From NCBI GenBank assembly GCA_028565635.1, contig JAOXYB010102716.1:1-21329 (forward strand): DNA of 21,329 nt, given 5' to 3'. Below the pieces are notes generated by a model. That model had not been told where the DNA came from. It saw nothing but the letters and a program-made list of their open reading frames with translations, and made no database searches. Origin of the DNA: Phoronis ovalis. Taxonomy: Eukaryota > Phoronida > Phoronidae. Numbering within the stretch: the stretch's first letter is position 1; every line of letters starts with the position of its first letter. The position numbers were made by a program, and so were the translations under genes. This document shows, in pieces, positions 1 through 13,589 of the stretch.

Positions 1-20
1 AGTATACAATCCAAATCCAA

Positions 21-303
21 AATTTTTTGGTCCGCCTCACACCCCTACCAAAAAATACCTTGAGTACCCCCCCCGGGACGTTTTTTCAGTAATATTTGGT
101 TAAATGTTGAATATATGATATTATTACAGGGGATTATTATTATAGGGGCATTTTTCTTTATATTCTGGTCAACGGGTAGAGTTTTTGATGATTTTTGTTC
201 CAAGGAGGAGGTATTTTTCAAAATTCGTCTCCTGTGCAGGGATTCCTCAATTTTTTGGTGCCTAGCATATCCGTGTGTAATATTTTGTAGTGACTCTCCC
301 GGG
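21..303 (+). repeat. Two diverged direct copies of a short dispersed repeat
   Basis: A block that begins AATTTTTTGGT(CC)GCCT at 21-37 and reaches CCCGGG at 72-77 recurs at 249-263 with CCCGGG at 298-303. The offset is 226-228 bp in both cases. The sequence between these anchors is only weakly similar, so the copies are old or belong to a variable family. The first copy carries a run of eight C (67-74). The block lies just upstream of a candidate splice acceptor at 388-389, so it is probably in the last intron of the upstream gene. AGTACCC followed by CGGGA at 64-78 is also loosely inverted at 293-307. The whole could therefore be one inverted-repeat element instead of a tandem pair. Confidence 0.4.
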
Positions 304-389
304 TACTGACATCAAACGCAAAATGACAAGGTTTCATTAGCGCTTCTAGTTTAGTCCTCCCTAAACAATTGTTCTTAAAATAATTGCAG

Positions 390-545
390 ACATTGGGCGT
401 GTGTAATGAAGTATTAGCCATGTGCGACGTTATACCGGAACCTGCTACATTAGAACAACAGAAACAGTTATTAGCTCATGCTCGAGATCCAAGAGGAACA
501 ACTATTATTATGGATGGTGCTGTTATGAACGTGATAAGAAAATGA
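390..545 (+). CDS. Last coding exon of an unidentified upstream gene (partial)
   Basis: After an acceptor-like TTGCAG (384-389) an open frame starts ACA TTG GGC and runs 51 codons to TGA at 543-545. It reads TLGVCNEVLAMCDVIPEP, followed by a Gln/Leu-rich helix-like stretch (EQQKQLLAHARDPRGTT), and ends GAVMNVIRK. The composition is protein-like: mixed, charged and not repetitive, unlike other short frames in the window. In the same frame a TAA at 381-383 closes the reading upstream, which fits an exon boundary at 389/390. An internal ATG at 420 could start a 41-residue protein, but a terminal exon is more likely. I do not recognise the family; no catalytic motif or membrane segment is visible. 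A poly(A) signal about 235 nt beyond the stop supports the end of a transcript here. The rest of the gene lies left of the window. Confidence 0.5.
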   Translation, partial: TLGVCNEVLAMCDVIPEPATLEQQKQLLAHARDPRGTTIIMDGAVMNVIRK

Positions 546-780
546 AAAATAATTTTTTTATATGCGCACACTTACCAAATTCAAAAGAAAAATGAAGAAT
601 CTTTGTTAAATATCTGCGAAAATTGTATTTATATCGAAACAGGCAGAATATCGTAAATACTTGAACACACATCTTTTACTGTTGCGTGGCTTGAATATTT
701 TAAATAGTTCCATCACTATTCTGCAAAAGGCATATTATTCGCAGTCACGACAATAGGTGTCGCTATCAACTATTTACAAA

Positions 781-806
781 AATAAACTCGGGGTTTTTGT
801 GTGCGA
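781..806 (+). terminator. Candidate poly(A) site of the upstream gene
   Basis: AATAAA at 781-786 is followed by GGGGTTTTTGTGTGCG at 791-806, a G/T-rich stretch of the kind expected downstream of a cleavage site. It lies about 235 nt after the stop codon of the candidate last exon. The short distance to the GT-rich stretch makes the exact cleavage point uncertain. This would leave about 630 bp between the end of the upstream transcript and the sulfotransferase start codon. Confidence 0.45.
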
Positions 807-1940
<1,134 letters not shown>

Positions 1941-4900
1941 TAATTGACGTTACCTGTGTGCATTACTAGCATTACGTGATATCAAATATTTATCAATAAT
2001 TTCCACCTTTGTCTATGGAACATTGATTACGGCATATCATAGAAATTTCATGCTCCTAATATGCCATATTACATTTTGTCATTAACTTTCTTATATCTAT
2101 TCTTTACATAATATCATAATTTCCTACAAACCCATTTGCATTACATCTTTTCCACTTGTTGCTAAGATACTTTGAATTTGCCTTTTGTATTCGAGCCAAG
2201 ACATTTTCAGTTAAGAAGTACTGGTTGATTATGATGACTTCTTAGATCATTGCGTATAAAACAATTACTTGTTGAAGTGTACTTGAAACACTGAAACTTC
2301 GTCAGTTTTATTTATTACAAACAACTGCAGATATTTCTGAATTTTACAAAGTAAAATTTTTTGTTTGCCGATATTAATTCGCTAAGCACTGCAGCATAAC
2401 TCTGTCTCCAGCACTATACTAATTTAGCCATTGATTTGCAGTATATTAGCGTAATCATTATCTACAAACTAAGTAGCTGTCTATTTCAATAATTGTTGCG
2501 TCGGAAATAGAAATATTTGTGGGCCCAAAATTTCAGTTAAAAATTTGAAAATGAAATTTTTTCAATTCAAAAATATGCCACGAGATCCAGATACATAATT
2601 GTATATTTAAATTTTTAAAATTAGCTCTGGCTTCGCTAAGAGGGGCATTACTTATAAATTTGACTAAACAACAAAATTAAGAAACCATGATCTAAAGGGG
2701 TTTATTTTGTCAGCCTTCATTAAATCACTTTCCTTCTAGTCTCCAGTGACAGTATACAGGGAGTTTATGTCTTATCATCACCAATTTTCAACCTATTTTA
2801 GATTAAATTATGAGTAACTGGGAAAGTAAAGATGTTATTCAACAAAACACACATGTACATTCGTGACAGCAGTTATTACATTATCCTCGTGCGAAGGCAA
2901 AATTATATTATTTTCTGTTTCGCTAGGAAATAAATGTTCTAATATATTATACTGCCAGGTATACAAGGCTTCTGTGTATCTTTACTGTTTGGTGTTTATC
3001 TGTGAACACCTGAATGGAAATACGTTCCGAACATGAATAGCGCTATCTATGAACAGGATTAGCAAACCTCCACTGAGGAATATAAAAATTAGTGTTGCTG
3101 AGGTGAAAAGATTAAACATGGATTAAAGCTCAAATGGTCTTTGCTAACTCGATATTTACCAAGACAAATTAATTTGAAACAAATTACAGTGAAAATAGCA
3201 TTAGGAGAGATTACATGCAAATCTCGGTACAAATTACACCCGTCGTAACTGGAATCAATTTAAAATTTCTTGCTCTATTACAAAAACTACCAACAGGATC
3301 AGAAAATCAGCACGTTTTCATTTGAGCAATTATTTTTTTATTCGATTGGATATTATTTTTGGCGAAAACATAACTTTGCAGCCTGATAAGTTGTTTCGGA
3401 TAAAACAATAACATACACGTAAATCGCATTTGTTTCCCATGATACTCGCCATTGAAACCGAGAAGACATTCAGAGACAAGTAGCTCCGATAACCGATTAT
3501 CTTAGTAGTTGCCTGTATTATTCTTGATTAGTCTTTGAGCAGACGAGATTTTCGCCTTAAGGGTAAAACTTGCTTACCAAGAGACGATTAAAATTGTATT
3601 GTATGTAGCTTTACAACCTAAATATTCTCCAAACCCACTCAGGAGCACTTAAAAGTATCGAGATATTGAATTCCTTAGGTAAAGTTTAGTTGACGCCTGT
3701 GCTATGTTGCGAGTGAAGAATGTTCAGATATAAACTGAGCAGTTGTAGAAACCATTACACGGAATGTGTTAATCAAAATACTCCAAATGTCTCTCGAACC
3801 TTTGATAAACTTGTTTCCCCGAAATAAATAAACCTTTTGCACCTGGATTAATAGACATTTGAAACACAAAGGCAATATTTAATAGTTTGTTTTTTCGTCG
3901 TGTCCACTATTTAAAAGGATGTGTATTGAATTTCAGTTTTAATGGGGTCACCCAGACGAAAGTTAAATTTTCTTATGTATGTTCGATTGTGATAACCTCC
4001 AAAAGTTTTCGACCTTTTCTTAAACCGGGCTCATTTTTAATGTCTAGAAAAAAGTAAATGTTTGCGATGTCAGACTTAATTCAAAACTCAAAATTTTTAT
4101 CCCGTAAGAAAGCTAAAAGTCACTCAATTCCGCTTCAATTTGCAGACTGACAGACTTTTAAATTAAGAAATAAAAACACCGTTGACAAAAATTATGCATT
4201 TGCCTCGATGAACATAAAAATATGTTTAGTGTGCTGATAAAACAATATATAAGATTTGTGAAGAGTTGTGCTGTGCACGTGTCCTTATCCTCCATCACTA
4301 CGAAAAATCATCATTGTTTTTTTTTCCGTTTCATATTTGTGAACCCCATGTTAGCACCTATAATCAGTGTCGGTCATTCACAGTCGGATTTCTTGGTATA
4401 AATTACAAGTTCTACTTATGCCTTGTACGCTAATAGTTATACTGTGTACACTAGAATTATTAGTAAAATAAACTTAGCGCTCTTTTCTATAACTATGTGG
4501 AATGATTCGATATGCAAACACATTCAGGGGAAATCATCTTTGTTGTCTATGGTGATGAACTTGTCCGATTTAAAACTATTTTAAACTTCTGAAATGATGA
4601 CACTTCCCTCAACTTAAGTTTTTTAGCTATCTTGTCGCACTACAAATTAGGCTAATATAATATTTGAACAAATTTTAAAAGTTGTTTGCATATTTTACAT
4701 ATTGTTGTATGTAGTTATCTAATATAGGTTTAGAGTTGTTACTCATTCCGATTAGAGCTGGCATCTGTGACTAGCTCTGAGAAGCGTAAACGTAGCTAGA
4801 TCTAGTAAGATCCGTTATCTTTTTCTGCCTCGAGCTCCATTACTGGTTATAAAATGAATGTATAAGCCTCAATTCTGTTTAGGTATTGCTGCATATTCCC

Positions 4901-5767
4901 TACGGCCTCTGCAACACCTATCAGTTTAACTCTTGTTAATAATGTATTTATCCTTATACAAGCATCTTGCGGCTGTTTTTGTGCTAATAATAAGTTTTTA
5001 ACAAGACCCGATAAAATTCAGATAAAGTGGGATTACTGATGATAAACTATACCCTTCTTTTAAGAAGAATCGTGCCTAATTTGACATTTCACTCGAGGAC
5101 TGAAGTTCATTAAAGAGCAATTTTGAGATCTGTCTGGTGAGTAAATCTTGCTATGAAAACAACACGGCAATAGCGGATTGATGATGCAAGTTTTACAAAT
5201 ATAGCCAAACAAACACTCAGTTTGTTATGCTTTACTACTAATAATCATTTATTAAATGATGATTAGGTTGTTATTACAAATGACAAACAGATCTTTCTAC
5301 CAGTGTGGTCAAATAATACATCTGTCCCAATGTTATATTTGTTGAGCAAAAAATGTTGTGTTACGGAAGTAACAAAACTACTGCTATTCGCTATTGTAAT
5401 GTTTGGCTTCTTTAATATCCCAGGAGTCTTTCCAGTAATTTTGGATCTATGGACATTTTTTCAAACAGGGATTACACATCCATTACACATTTTTTTCTAG
5501 GACAATTTTTACAAAGAGCGATTTTAGAAATGCCGTGATGACTTGAAATACGTTTTGAATTTTTAAATAATTTTTAAAACTTAATTCAATAGCTAGGATC
5601 ACAAACTGGTTAGTTAATAGAATCGATGTAAGTGACTATTACAAAATACTATCTTCAGAAGATTTAAAAAGAAAAAGTGCATACACCAATTTGATATATA
5701 CCATCATTAACATGTTAGTTAATACATATATGTCTATTCTACTCGGACAACAGCTGCAGAGAAAACT

Positions 5768-5779
5768 CCCCCCCCCCCC
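5768..5779. repeat. Homopolymer run of twelve C
   Basis: An isolated C12 tract lies in the intron. It resembles the C- or G-tracts at the ends of the inverted-repeat elements in this window, but no terminal inverted repeats were found around it. Only GAGAAA and TTTCTC flank it as short inverted words. Confidence 0.5.
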
Positions 5780-6164
5780 ATTTGTAGTTTCAATTTCTCT
5801 TATAGACTAACCATGAAAATTTTACTGTTGTTTCACATCACGAATGGGCAGCAAACAGTTGTTTTCGTTGTTAACTACTGCTATGGACAACAGAAAGAAA
5901 TAACAGAGTATTCATTTCGTCAATGTACATCCATGTAATACGATCAAGTTTTCCAGGCAGTTAGACAAAGGCAAAAAAAAATCAGCAGATCCCGTAACAA
6001 AGTCATGTTTTATACTTAACGGGTTATAATCTGTCAACATTTATAGCAATGGCATACTAATGAAAGAGCGTATTACTTAAATAAAAAGATGAAGTATTCA
6101 TCGTTTATTCAACCGACTATAAACTATTGTAAGCAAATGAGGCATGTAAATATTTGAAAAGCCT

Positions 6165-6548
6165 CGGGGGGGGGCCACTGAATTAAAATATGCTTGAAAG
6201 GGCGTTTATTTGAGGACCAGGTGTTACTTGTTTAGAGTAAGAAAATCGGCAATTTTGACCAAACAAGGGTATGGTTTTTAACCCTGGTCTTACTTTATAA
6301 GGGTCCAATTTTTGCGGTGACACTTGCTTTTTGCTGTTTGAAAAAAAATCCGTTTTGGATAGGTGGGTTACCAACTTCGGCATAGTCCGACATAGCCTTT
6401 GTTTTCTTTTGCTCTTGGATACAGTACCAATTTCGGCATAGGTCTTGCTTTGCATCCATTTTCCGACCTTGTTTAATTACTTTTTAGAGCTTTTTTCAGG
6501 CCATTAACGAATATGATTTCCCACATTTTATTTGAGTGGTTCCCCCCG
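6165..6548. mobile_element. Non-autonomous element with terminal inverted repeats and C/G-tract ends
   Basis: The left end is C followed by nine G (6165-6174), then an 18-bp inverted repeat at 6175-6192 (CCACTGAATTAAAATATG). The right end carries its counterpart at 6522-6539; 15 of 18 positions match when reverse-complemented. TT plus a run of six C and GG follow (6540-6549). The length is about 384 bp, with no room for a transposase. A minus-strand open frame across 6183-6455 looks incidental. No clean target-site duplication could be read at the borders, so the exact ends may be off by several bases and the superfamily is not assigned. Confidence 0.5.
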
Positions 6549-8768
6549 GGGAAAAAGTTGACATACACACGAAAAAAAAGGGCGATCGGTATGATGTATT
6601 GTATTAGTGAACTTACATTTGACAATTGTTGTTTGGAGTTATATGTTCTTTGCATCTAGTTAAAATTCAATAGTTTGAATATTGTTAGTAAAATGGTTTT
6701 AAAATGAGTTAATTATTTGAATTTTATAAAAAGTTAGTACCAACCAGTCACGGAAAGTAGATATTGAATAATGTAATTTTACTTCTCTTGGTAAAAAGAA
6801 AAAAATCAAGGTGACATTATGAAGCTTTATTCACAAATTATTGTTTACTATTTTGAAGCATCTCGTAAGAGTGGTAAAGCTACTGTTTAATTATCCGTAC
6901 GTTTCCTTTCAGACTCACCTAACAGTTCTGTAAAAGTCAATGAGGCTCAAAGCTAGTTAAAGTATCAATAAAATGATGATGCCAGTATTATTATCTGTGA
7001 TGTCCATTTGATGAAGAAAATCAGAACTAATAATTTAAAAAATGTTGATCATACCCTTAAGTCCAAAGCATTTCTTAAAACAGACGCCAGTCTCGTAAAA
7101 AAGTCCGTTTCTGTACTTGTCTTAATTATTCAAATGAGAACATTCAGGACAAATATTTAACATTTGATGTAAAAAAGTTAGTACAAATTGTGAAATTGGG
7201 ATATATATGCATTATGTGTTAAAAAAGAGCTACGATTAAAGAAATGTCTGCTTCGTGCACGACTTATAGAATGCTCAAAAATATTTTTAAGCACTTGACC
7301 TGCATTTTTTTTGCTGGTTAAGATCTAAACCTTACAATTTTGCCAGACTATTTCAAATTTGTTCAGTTCTAATAATGTTATGATATCTGTTAAAGTCTGG
7401 CTTTCATAACACAATAATAATAACACTATTTTCTCAGACATATTTTTTGCTTATTAAAGTTTATTTTTTGAACATGTGGTTTTCAATCAGCTTCATTAGT
7501 GAGTCTTTATCTTGTTCTCGACTTCTATTATGACGAGCTTCTTCCGCACACGTCGAAAGAAATATTCCAGCTGCTCAGGGTTGACAAACATCGCATTTTA
7601 CGTCTTGTTCGCCAGCTAATATCGTTTGCTCAAAAAAAAATTTCATAAAAGTCTTGCTGCACCTTCTGTTTGGATCTGTAGATAGCTAACATCTCAATTC
7701 AATGAATCGAGTAAATATAGTTACAAAGAATAACCAAATGTGAACGTATTTTTATTGGAGTTCAGTCTTTCTTTATGCAACGCCTAACGAACATGTCATT
7801 TATGATACTTGGTTATTTTATCACCGGTTACTTCGCGTGTCTTAGCTAGTAAGAAGTAAAAGACTGCATGAATGAGTGATTACTCATTTAAAAAAACATT
7901 GTCATCCGTAAATTCGAGAAATGGATGGGATAACAAGATGGCAAGTATAAATGCCAGTGTATGAGAGTTTGATGAGTATTTTCATCTTGCAGACTGGAAA
8001 ATTATGTTAAAATGGAATGTTTTTACAAGATATTTTCCAACTTTGACAGATTTATGTATATGTTTAGCAAATTCTACGCTAAACATTTTCCAACTTCATG
8101 ATCATTATATTTCTCCATAAAATCGGATCAAAAATGTTAATCCGCATCACTTGATTTAATGCTGTTTTGAAGCACTATTAAGTTCTAACTGAGGTTCTAA
8201 CCTTGTAAAAAATCTCCTGGCTATGGGAAAGTAAATTTGCTTGTTCACTTTTAGTGAAAATGAGCAATCAAAATTGTAAGACTTTAGTTGCGAAGAATAT
8301 GAAGTGAAGTCCTCCCCCGTATTGTTTCAAACGTTTGTGATACAAACTTGGAGTTTCCTAATTTTCGTAATAGTGCATAATACAAACATAAATACTGCAT
8401 AATAATGCAAGAACCAACATCCCCTTGAAACGCTCAGTATATTAGATGCCCTAATGTGTATGCCTATACTAATAAATTCTAGAGAATTTCCGATGATGCT
8501 TATACCTAGGGTAGTCTTGTACGAAGAACTTTGTTTCAGTCATGATGATAAATGACCTCAATTGCATAATGTTTACCGAAAATTTAATATGTAAGATTAC
8601 GACACCACATTATGAAAATATTGTAATTTAATGTGACTTTGGCGATAACAGTGTTCATCCATACCCAGGTACCCAGGTGTGCACGTAATCTTATCAAACT
8701 CTTGACAAATAGGTGAGAACATAGCAAAATATCCAGGCTGGCAAGTAGATAAATTACAATGAAAAAAT

Positions 8769-8821
8769 GCCCCCATAAAATGCCAGGTACAATATTCAGA
8801 TTGTACGAAGATTATGGGGGC
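8769..8821. repeat. Nested inverted repeat (53-nt hairpin)
   Basis: The outer arms GCCCCCATAA (8769-8778) and TTATGGGGGC (8812-8821) are perfect reverse complements. Inside them GTACAAT (8787-8793) and ATTGTAC (8800-8806) form a second perfect stem with a six-base loop. The two stems are separated by an internal loop of 8 and 5 nt. It could fold in intronic RNA or extrude as a small cruciform. It may also be the remnant of a tiny inverted-repeat element. No function is claimed. Confidence 0.55.
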
Positions 8822-11800
8822 CTTGTCAAAGGGTTCAAATAAAAAAATTAAAGATACTTGTCGGGGATGAGCACATCTGTCGAATTAAAGTACTTGGTAC
8901 GCAATAAATGCTAAACTCCTGAATGTAAACACCTCTGTTGCTTAAGTAGTAAGAGTAAAATGACAATTATGGATGTTTTCATAAGACTATTTTCTCAAGA
9001 GTCTGTATCTCAAGGTAAACATAGATTTACTTGGTCAGATTCAACAAAGTACAAGCTGTGAAAACCGATCAACGCATGCGCACTTGTAAAGAATAGAGAA
9101 ATTCTAACATACGATATTTTAAAGCATTTAGGATAAGATACACTTGTGATACAATTAAGGAATTTCTGAGTTACTAAAATGAAAATAAACTGTATAAGAA
9201 AATAAGCGAAATGTGTGACAATGCTTGTAATAACAATTGATCTATTGATAAAATTGTGTCCAAGTGTTCATCAATAGCTCTGGTCGCTTGTAAGTACCAA
9301 CAAATTTCCAACTCAGGTAATTTTACAGTTGCACAAGTTTACGTGATTTGTTTATTGATTTCAAAAATACATTCGATGCGTCGTGACATTAAATCTTTTT
9401 TCCGGGATATTATTATGTAATGTTGCTATGAAGAGAATACTCTGTAATCTCAAAATTGGCAGGTTTCATGTTCTCCGCATATTCTCCCCCATTATCATTA
9501 TGAATATTAACTCTGCCCGATCACATAGATCTATTTGGCTATTGCGAATTAATTTTTCCTTTTCAGCTTTGTAATTTAGCACGGACGAGTTTCTACCAGG
9601 TCTGTATTCTTACCATTAGAAATCTATACGTAATTCATGCATACGGAAATTTAGCTTTCGTCCTATTTTGAAATTATTTATGGAGAATCAGTATTATTTT
9701 TTAAAACAAATTTAAGGTAATATCAAAGTAGTATAACCATTAGGGTCAAGCAGTTGGCGAACATTATTGTCAATGTGTTAAGTTATTAGCCATTTGCCAC
9801 CTATTTTCATTGGAGTGCATCTGTTTTTCAATGTTATTTATTTCTCAGCTGCTGTAATAAATCAGGAGGTACATCGAATTAATTTCAACCTCTATACCGG
9901 TATTTTTAGGGTTCACAAAACAATCTCAACGAAACTTTGCATAATTTATCAATTTCTAGGTGAACGTATTTGAAAAATGTTAATTTTATGTTTACTTTAA
10001 GTGTCTTTCAAAAATGATTAGCTAGGTCAGTCTTGAGGTCAATCAACAGTTTGCTATAGATCTTAATAATTTCTGATCAGTCACTTATTCAGTACTCTTT
10101 ATATTTCTAGCCGTACGAATAAATGTTTGCTTTTTTCTATATGAGAGCTACATAGGTACGATGTTGTTTACTTGTCTTGTGCCTATGATAAAAAATAACT
10201 TATATCCCATTTATGAATGCCACTGAGATTGATTTTTGGACTCCGACCTGAACGCTCAAAAACCTGTATCAGCTGAAGATCAGTACAATCGACTAACTAA
10301 TACAACCACTTTGCGTTTTTTTTTCAGAAATTGCTCAACTTTGTCACTAATGATCGCTTGGTTTGTAAATACTGTCAATGATAACCTCATTTGAATTTGT
10401 CGGAATGTTTCGCCTTCTGTCAAAAAAAAAATACAAAGTAACATTCATTGTATTGTCTAAATAGTTTGTTTTGTTAAATAACAACATGACCAAGTACTGA
10501 TTTTGTATGTACCCCTGGCAGTTTCTTATCTGTACAAACAAACATTTTATTCTAGTTAAATTAAGTGGACATAAATCAACGGAAGTGTTTAATTTTTTTG
10601 TTTTTCTGAAATTATCCATTTTAAATTGTTTAGTGTAGATAGCCCAGAAGTTTTGACCTGCATTTGAAAAGGTGTTTTAATTGGATATAAAACACCTGTG
10701 GAATAAAAGTGCATCAAGATTTCATAAGGTATATAAAATTAATGGACTGAATAAGCTTCTGTGTAGAAATTCATGTCGACATGTAGCTTCAGGCTGTTTG
10801 CCTCACATTATTAAATTGCACTATTATCATTTTATATGTTTGTTATTAAAGGCAATGTTTTTTGTGTCTACATATAATAAAGGCAAATTTTCTGATTAAG
10901 AAAATAATGTGACACATTGTGTAGTATTACCACACATATCTAAAAATTAAATTGTTCAGACAAGACATACCTTTATTTAAGTATGGTTGTAAAATAAAAC
11001 CATGACAGAAAAAGTGTAAATACTGCTATTCAAACTTGTATATGCCAGAACACCTAGACAGAACTGACTGAATGAAATTTTGATTGTACACAAGCTTCAC
11101 TGTTGGATGTGGTTTAGTTTTAGTAGTTACCACTGAGAAATTTTCTCGGCAGTAATAACATGTCACATTCAATTTACTCCCAGGATAACATGTTACAGAA
11201 CCAAAAAGTACATTTTATTTTGTCATACATTCTGGGCAGATTTTTGTGCCACATATAAAGCAGTTTAATAATTCAACAAAATGACAAACCAAAATTGATT
11301 ATAAAGTAGGAAAATAATTTTAGTGCTTATCAAGTTTTCAGAGTAGAAATATTTTAACTTTTATCAGTTTGGTTGACAGTTTGAAAGTAGGGTATCAATT
11401 AATTTATCACTGTCTAATTAACAGAATTGTTGTCACAAGTTCCAAGGGGAAGTCTGGGGCAGTGTATAATCAACAAAATTTGTGCCTGCTGAGTGTTATC
11501 AAATAATTAGTTATTGAGTTGAATCACTTACATAAGACATGATAAGAGAGCAGTCAGTTTTTGCCTTCCAAATGTAATAGTTTGTCTTAGCAATTCAAGC
11601 CATGAGTTCATCATATGTGGCAGAAAGATAAGAGCAAGAAAAACAACTGAGCATTAAGAATTGTCAAAAATTATTACATAAGTTAATCAAGAAATCAGAT
11701 AAATACAAGCTATAGTTTCCTAGCAGATTTCATAGAATATAAGGTGTAAAGTGATAAACACACAAATGTTTAAGTTTTAATTATTTTAACTGTTGGAATG

Positions 11801-12303
11801 GATTGGTTTAATTCACACGTTATGTAAACCACTCCCTCCTGGACTATCCTGTCATTCAAAATTTGGCCATAGTAGGCAGTAGGTTGACAGAAAGACATGT
11901 CCCAAGTTGAAGAAGAGACTAATTGTAGGAGAGATTGCAAAAGGTGTTGAAAAGAAGCAAATCAGCTAGTCGCAACAGACAAAATTTATTCATTTATAGA
12001 AAAAAAAATCACTATTGGTTAAAATTTCTAATAACCCAGAGTTTGACAACAAGAAACCCATTTTTCATGTCAATAAAACTTTTTTTTCCGTTAATTTATT
12101 TTTGCTGATGTACAGCAGCCATTACACCACCATGAAACAATTTGACATTACATAAAAAACTCATTTTATTCTGACATTTAAAATGTGGAGTTGGAAAAAC
12201 TGAGTTCACCAAAGCAGAGGAGAATAACAAATGAAAAATATCTGTGCATGGAGACAGCTGTTGACATTATCATGGAAAGAACACAGTTGCCTGTCCAGTC
12301 ATT

Positions 12304-12354
12304 GAGCAGTTGAACTGTTGTCGGGCTATGAGCAGTTGAACTGTTGTCGGCTAG
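12304..12354. repeat. Tandem duplication of a 26-bp unit
   Basis: GAGCAGTTGAACTGTTGTCGG occurs at 12304 and again starting at 12330, a 26-bp period; the second copy is one G shorter in its G-run. Each copy contains CAGTT-G-AACTG, a small palindrome with one central base. It lies in the intron about 1.2 kb before exon 2. Confidence 0.75.
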
Positions 12355-13570
12355 GATGCTTATTATTACAACAATGAATAAATACTACAATATAAACATT
12401 TAATTTAGTTCTGTTGTTTATTATGTCAGTAACAAGGTTTCAGGGGCACCAAAAAATTCCTATATTTGTCCATCATAAAATCCATCTAATCCTGGTTAAT
12501 ATTTGACAATTTTATTTTCAGAAGCTACCATCCTGGTAATGATTCAAGTTAAATGTAAAAATACGCATCAACAACTTATAGTGATGCCAGCTGCAGAATA
12601 CCTTTACTTATTTATCATGCACACTCTAGAAACATTTTGTAATGTTGCTTTTAATCAATTTTATTTAAACACAAGGCAAGTTAGACAACCTTGTGCCAGA
12701 GATGATCCATATATTGATTTCATTAAACAGTCTCTGTTGATTGTTTAAAAGTCTACATAACAAAGGAATTAATTGAATATTAGAGGATTAGCAATGCAAC
12801 TAAACATAAAGAAGGTATGAAGTACTTGTAGATTACTTCTGCTGAATTTTGGAAATAATGTTATTATATGTAGAAGGCAATCAGAAAGAGTTAGAACCTT
12901 GAATCCATTCTGAAATTAGAAAATTAATTAGTGTGCATTATGCTATCCGGTAAAACAGATTGTTATGAACTGAATTTTTTTTCATTCTTTTTCTCTCTGT
13001 CTGACAAACCTCTTTATATAATACCATATCATCCCCAGCACGGTATTTTCCTTTTTTTTCCACTATCTCAACTGACCACTATTTTAATAATGTTACCTCA
13101 GTTCTGTCACCTAACATTCCATGGTGATGTACTTGTATATGGGGCTAGACTATTAGCAAAATTGCAGTGCCCTGTCTGCAGCAGACATATATGTACTAAA
13201 TATTACCTTAGATATGTATTTTAAATCAGCTATGCAATGAAAGCTGAACTCTGTATAACATTTTATTAAGTATTAAGTGCATTAATTTCATTTTTCATAC
13301 TGTGTATTTGATGTCTTTCATCACTCTTCCACATTTCACTTGTGGCATTTACAGTGCATTGTTGACAGAATTAGCTATTTATGGGAACAGTAATTAAAAG
13401 TATTCCCATATCAATCCATTTAATTGCTTAAAAATCATTATCAAATTAAAGTAGATGAGTAGAACAAAATCAAATACTAAGCAAGTACTTGATATTGATA
13501 AAGGATAAAAAATAAGTAATATATTTATACAGTTTTTACTTTTCAAGAATTTACTGTTACCTACACGTGT

Positions 13571-13589
13571 TGTTTGGTTTTTTTTGCAG
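13571..13589 (+). other. Splice acceptor before exon 2
   Basis: A T-rich tract (TGTTTGGTTTTTTTTTGCAG region) ends with CAG at 13587-13589. Joining at 13589/13590 completes codon 169 as AGA and continues the protein [12 protein letters not shown]. This matches the family pattern WYR..MP..LESQ without gap or insertion. Confidence 0.95.

Noticed and set aside
5303-5500. Hydrophobic 65-codon frame that could suggest a small membrane protein
   Set aside because: T-rich DNA gives hydrophobic codons by chance. There are no splice signals, initiation context or family resemblance.
6183-6455. Minus-strand frame of about 90 codons
   Set aside because: It is wholly inside the 6165-6548 inverted-repeat element and has no domain.
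10317-10400. Strong acceptor-like T-run plus CAG followed by a short open frame
   Set aside because: In the phase of exon 1 the frame ends within about 20 codons with no match to the family. The true exon 2 at 13590 restores the full domain.
12503-12748. Open frame of about 80 codons beginning near an acceptor-like TTTTATTTTCAG (12510-12521)
   Set aside because: The residues look fairly protein-like, but there is no recognisable domain. In the phase set by exon 1 the reading stops after about ten codons. It is most likely a chance frame in the intron.
12931-13224. Open frame of about 97 codons in the intron
   Set aside because: It starts without an ATG, has a hydrophobic low-complexity composition from T-rich DNA, and shows no domain.
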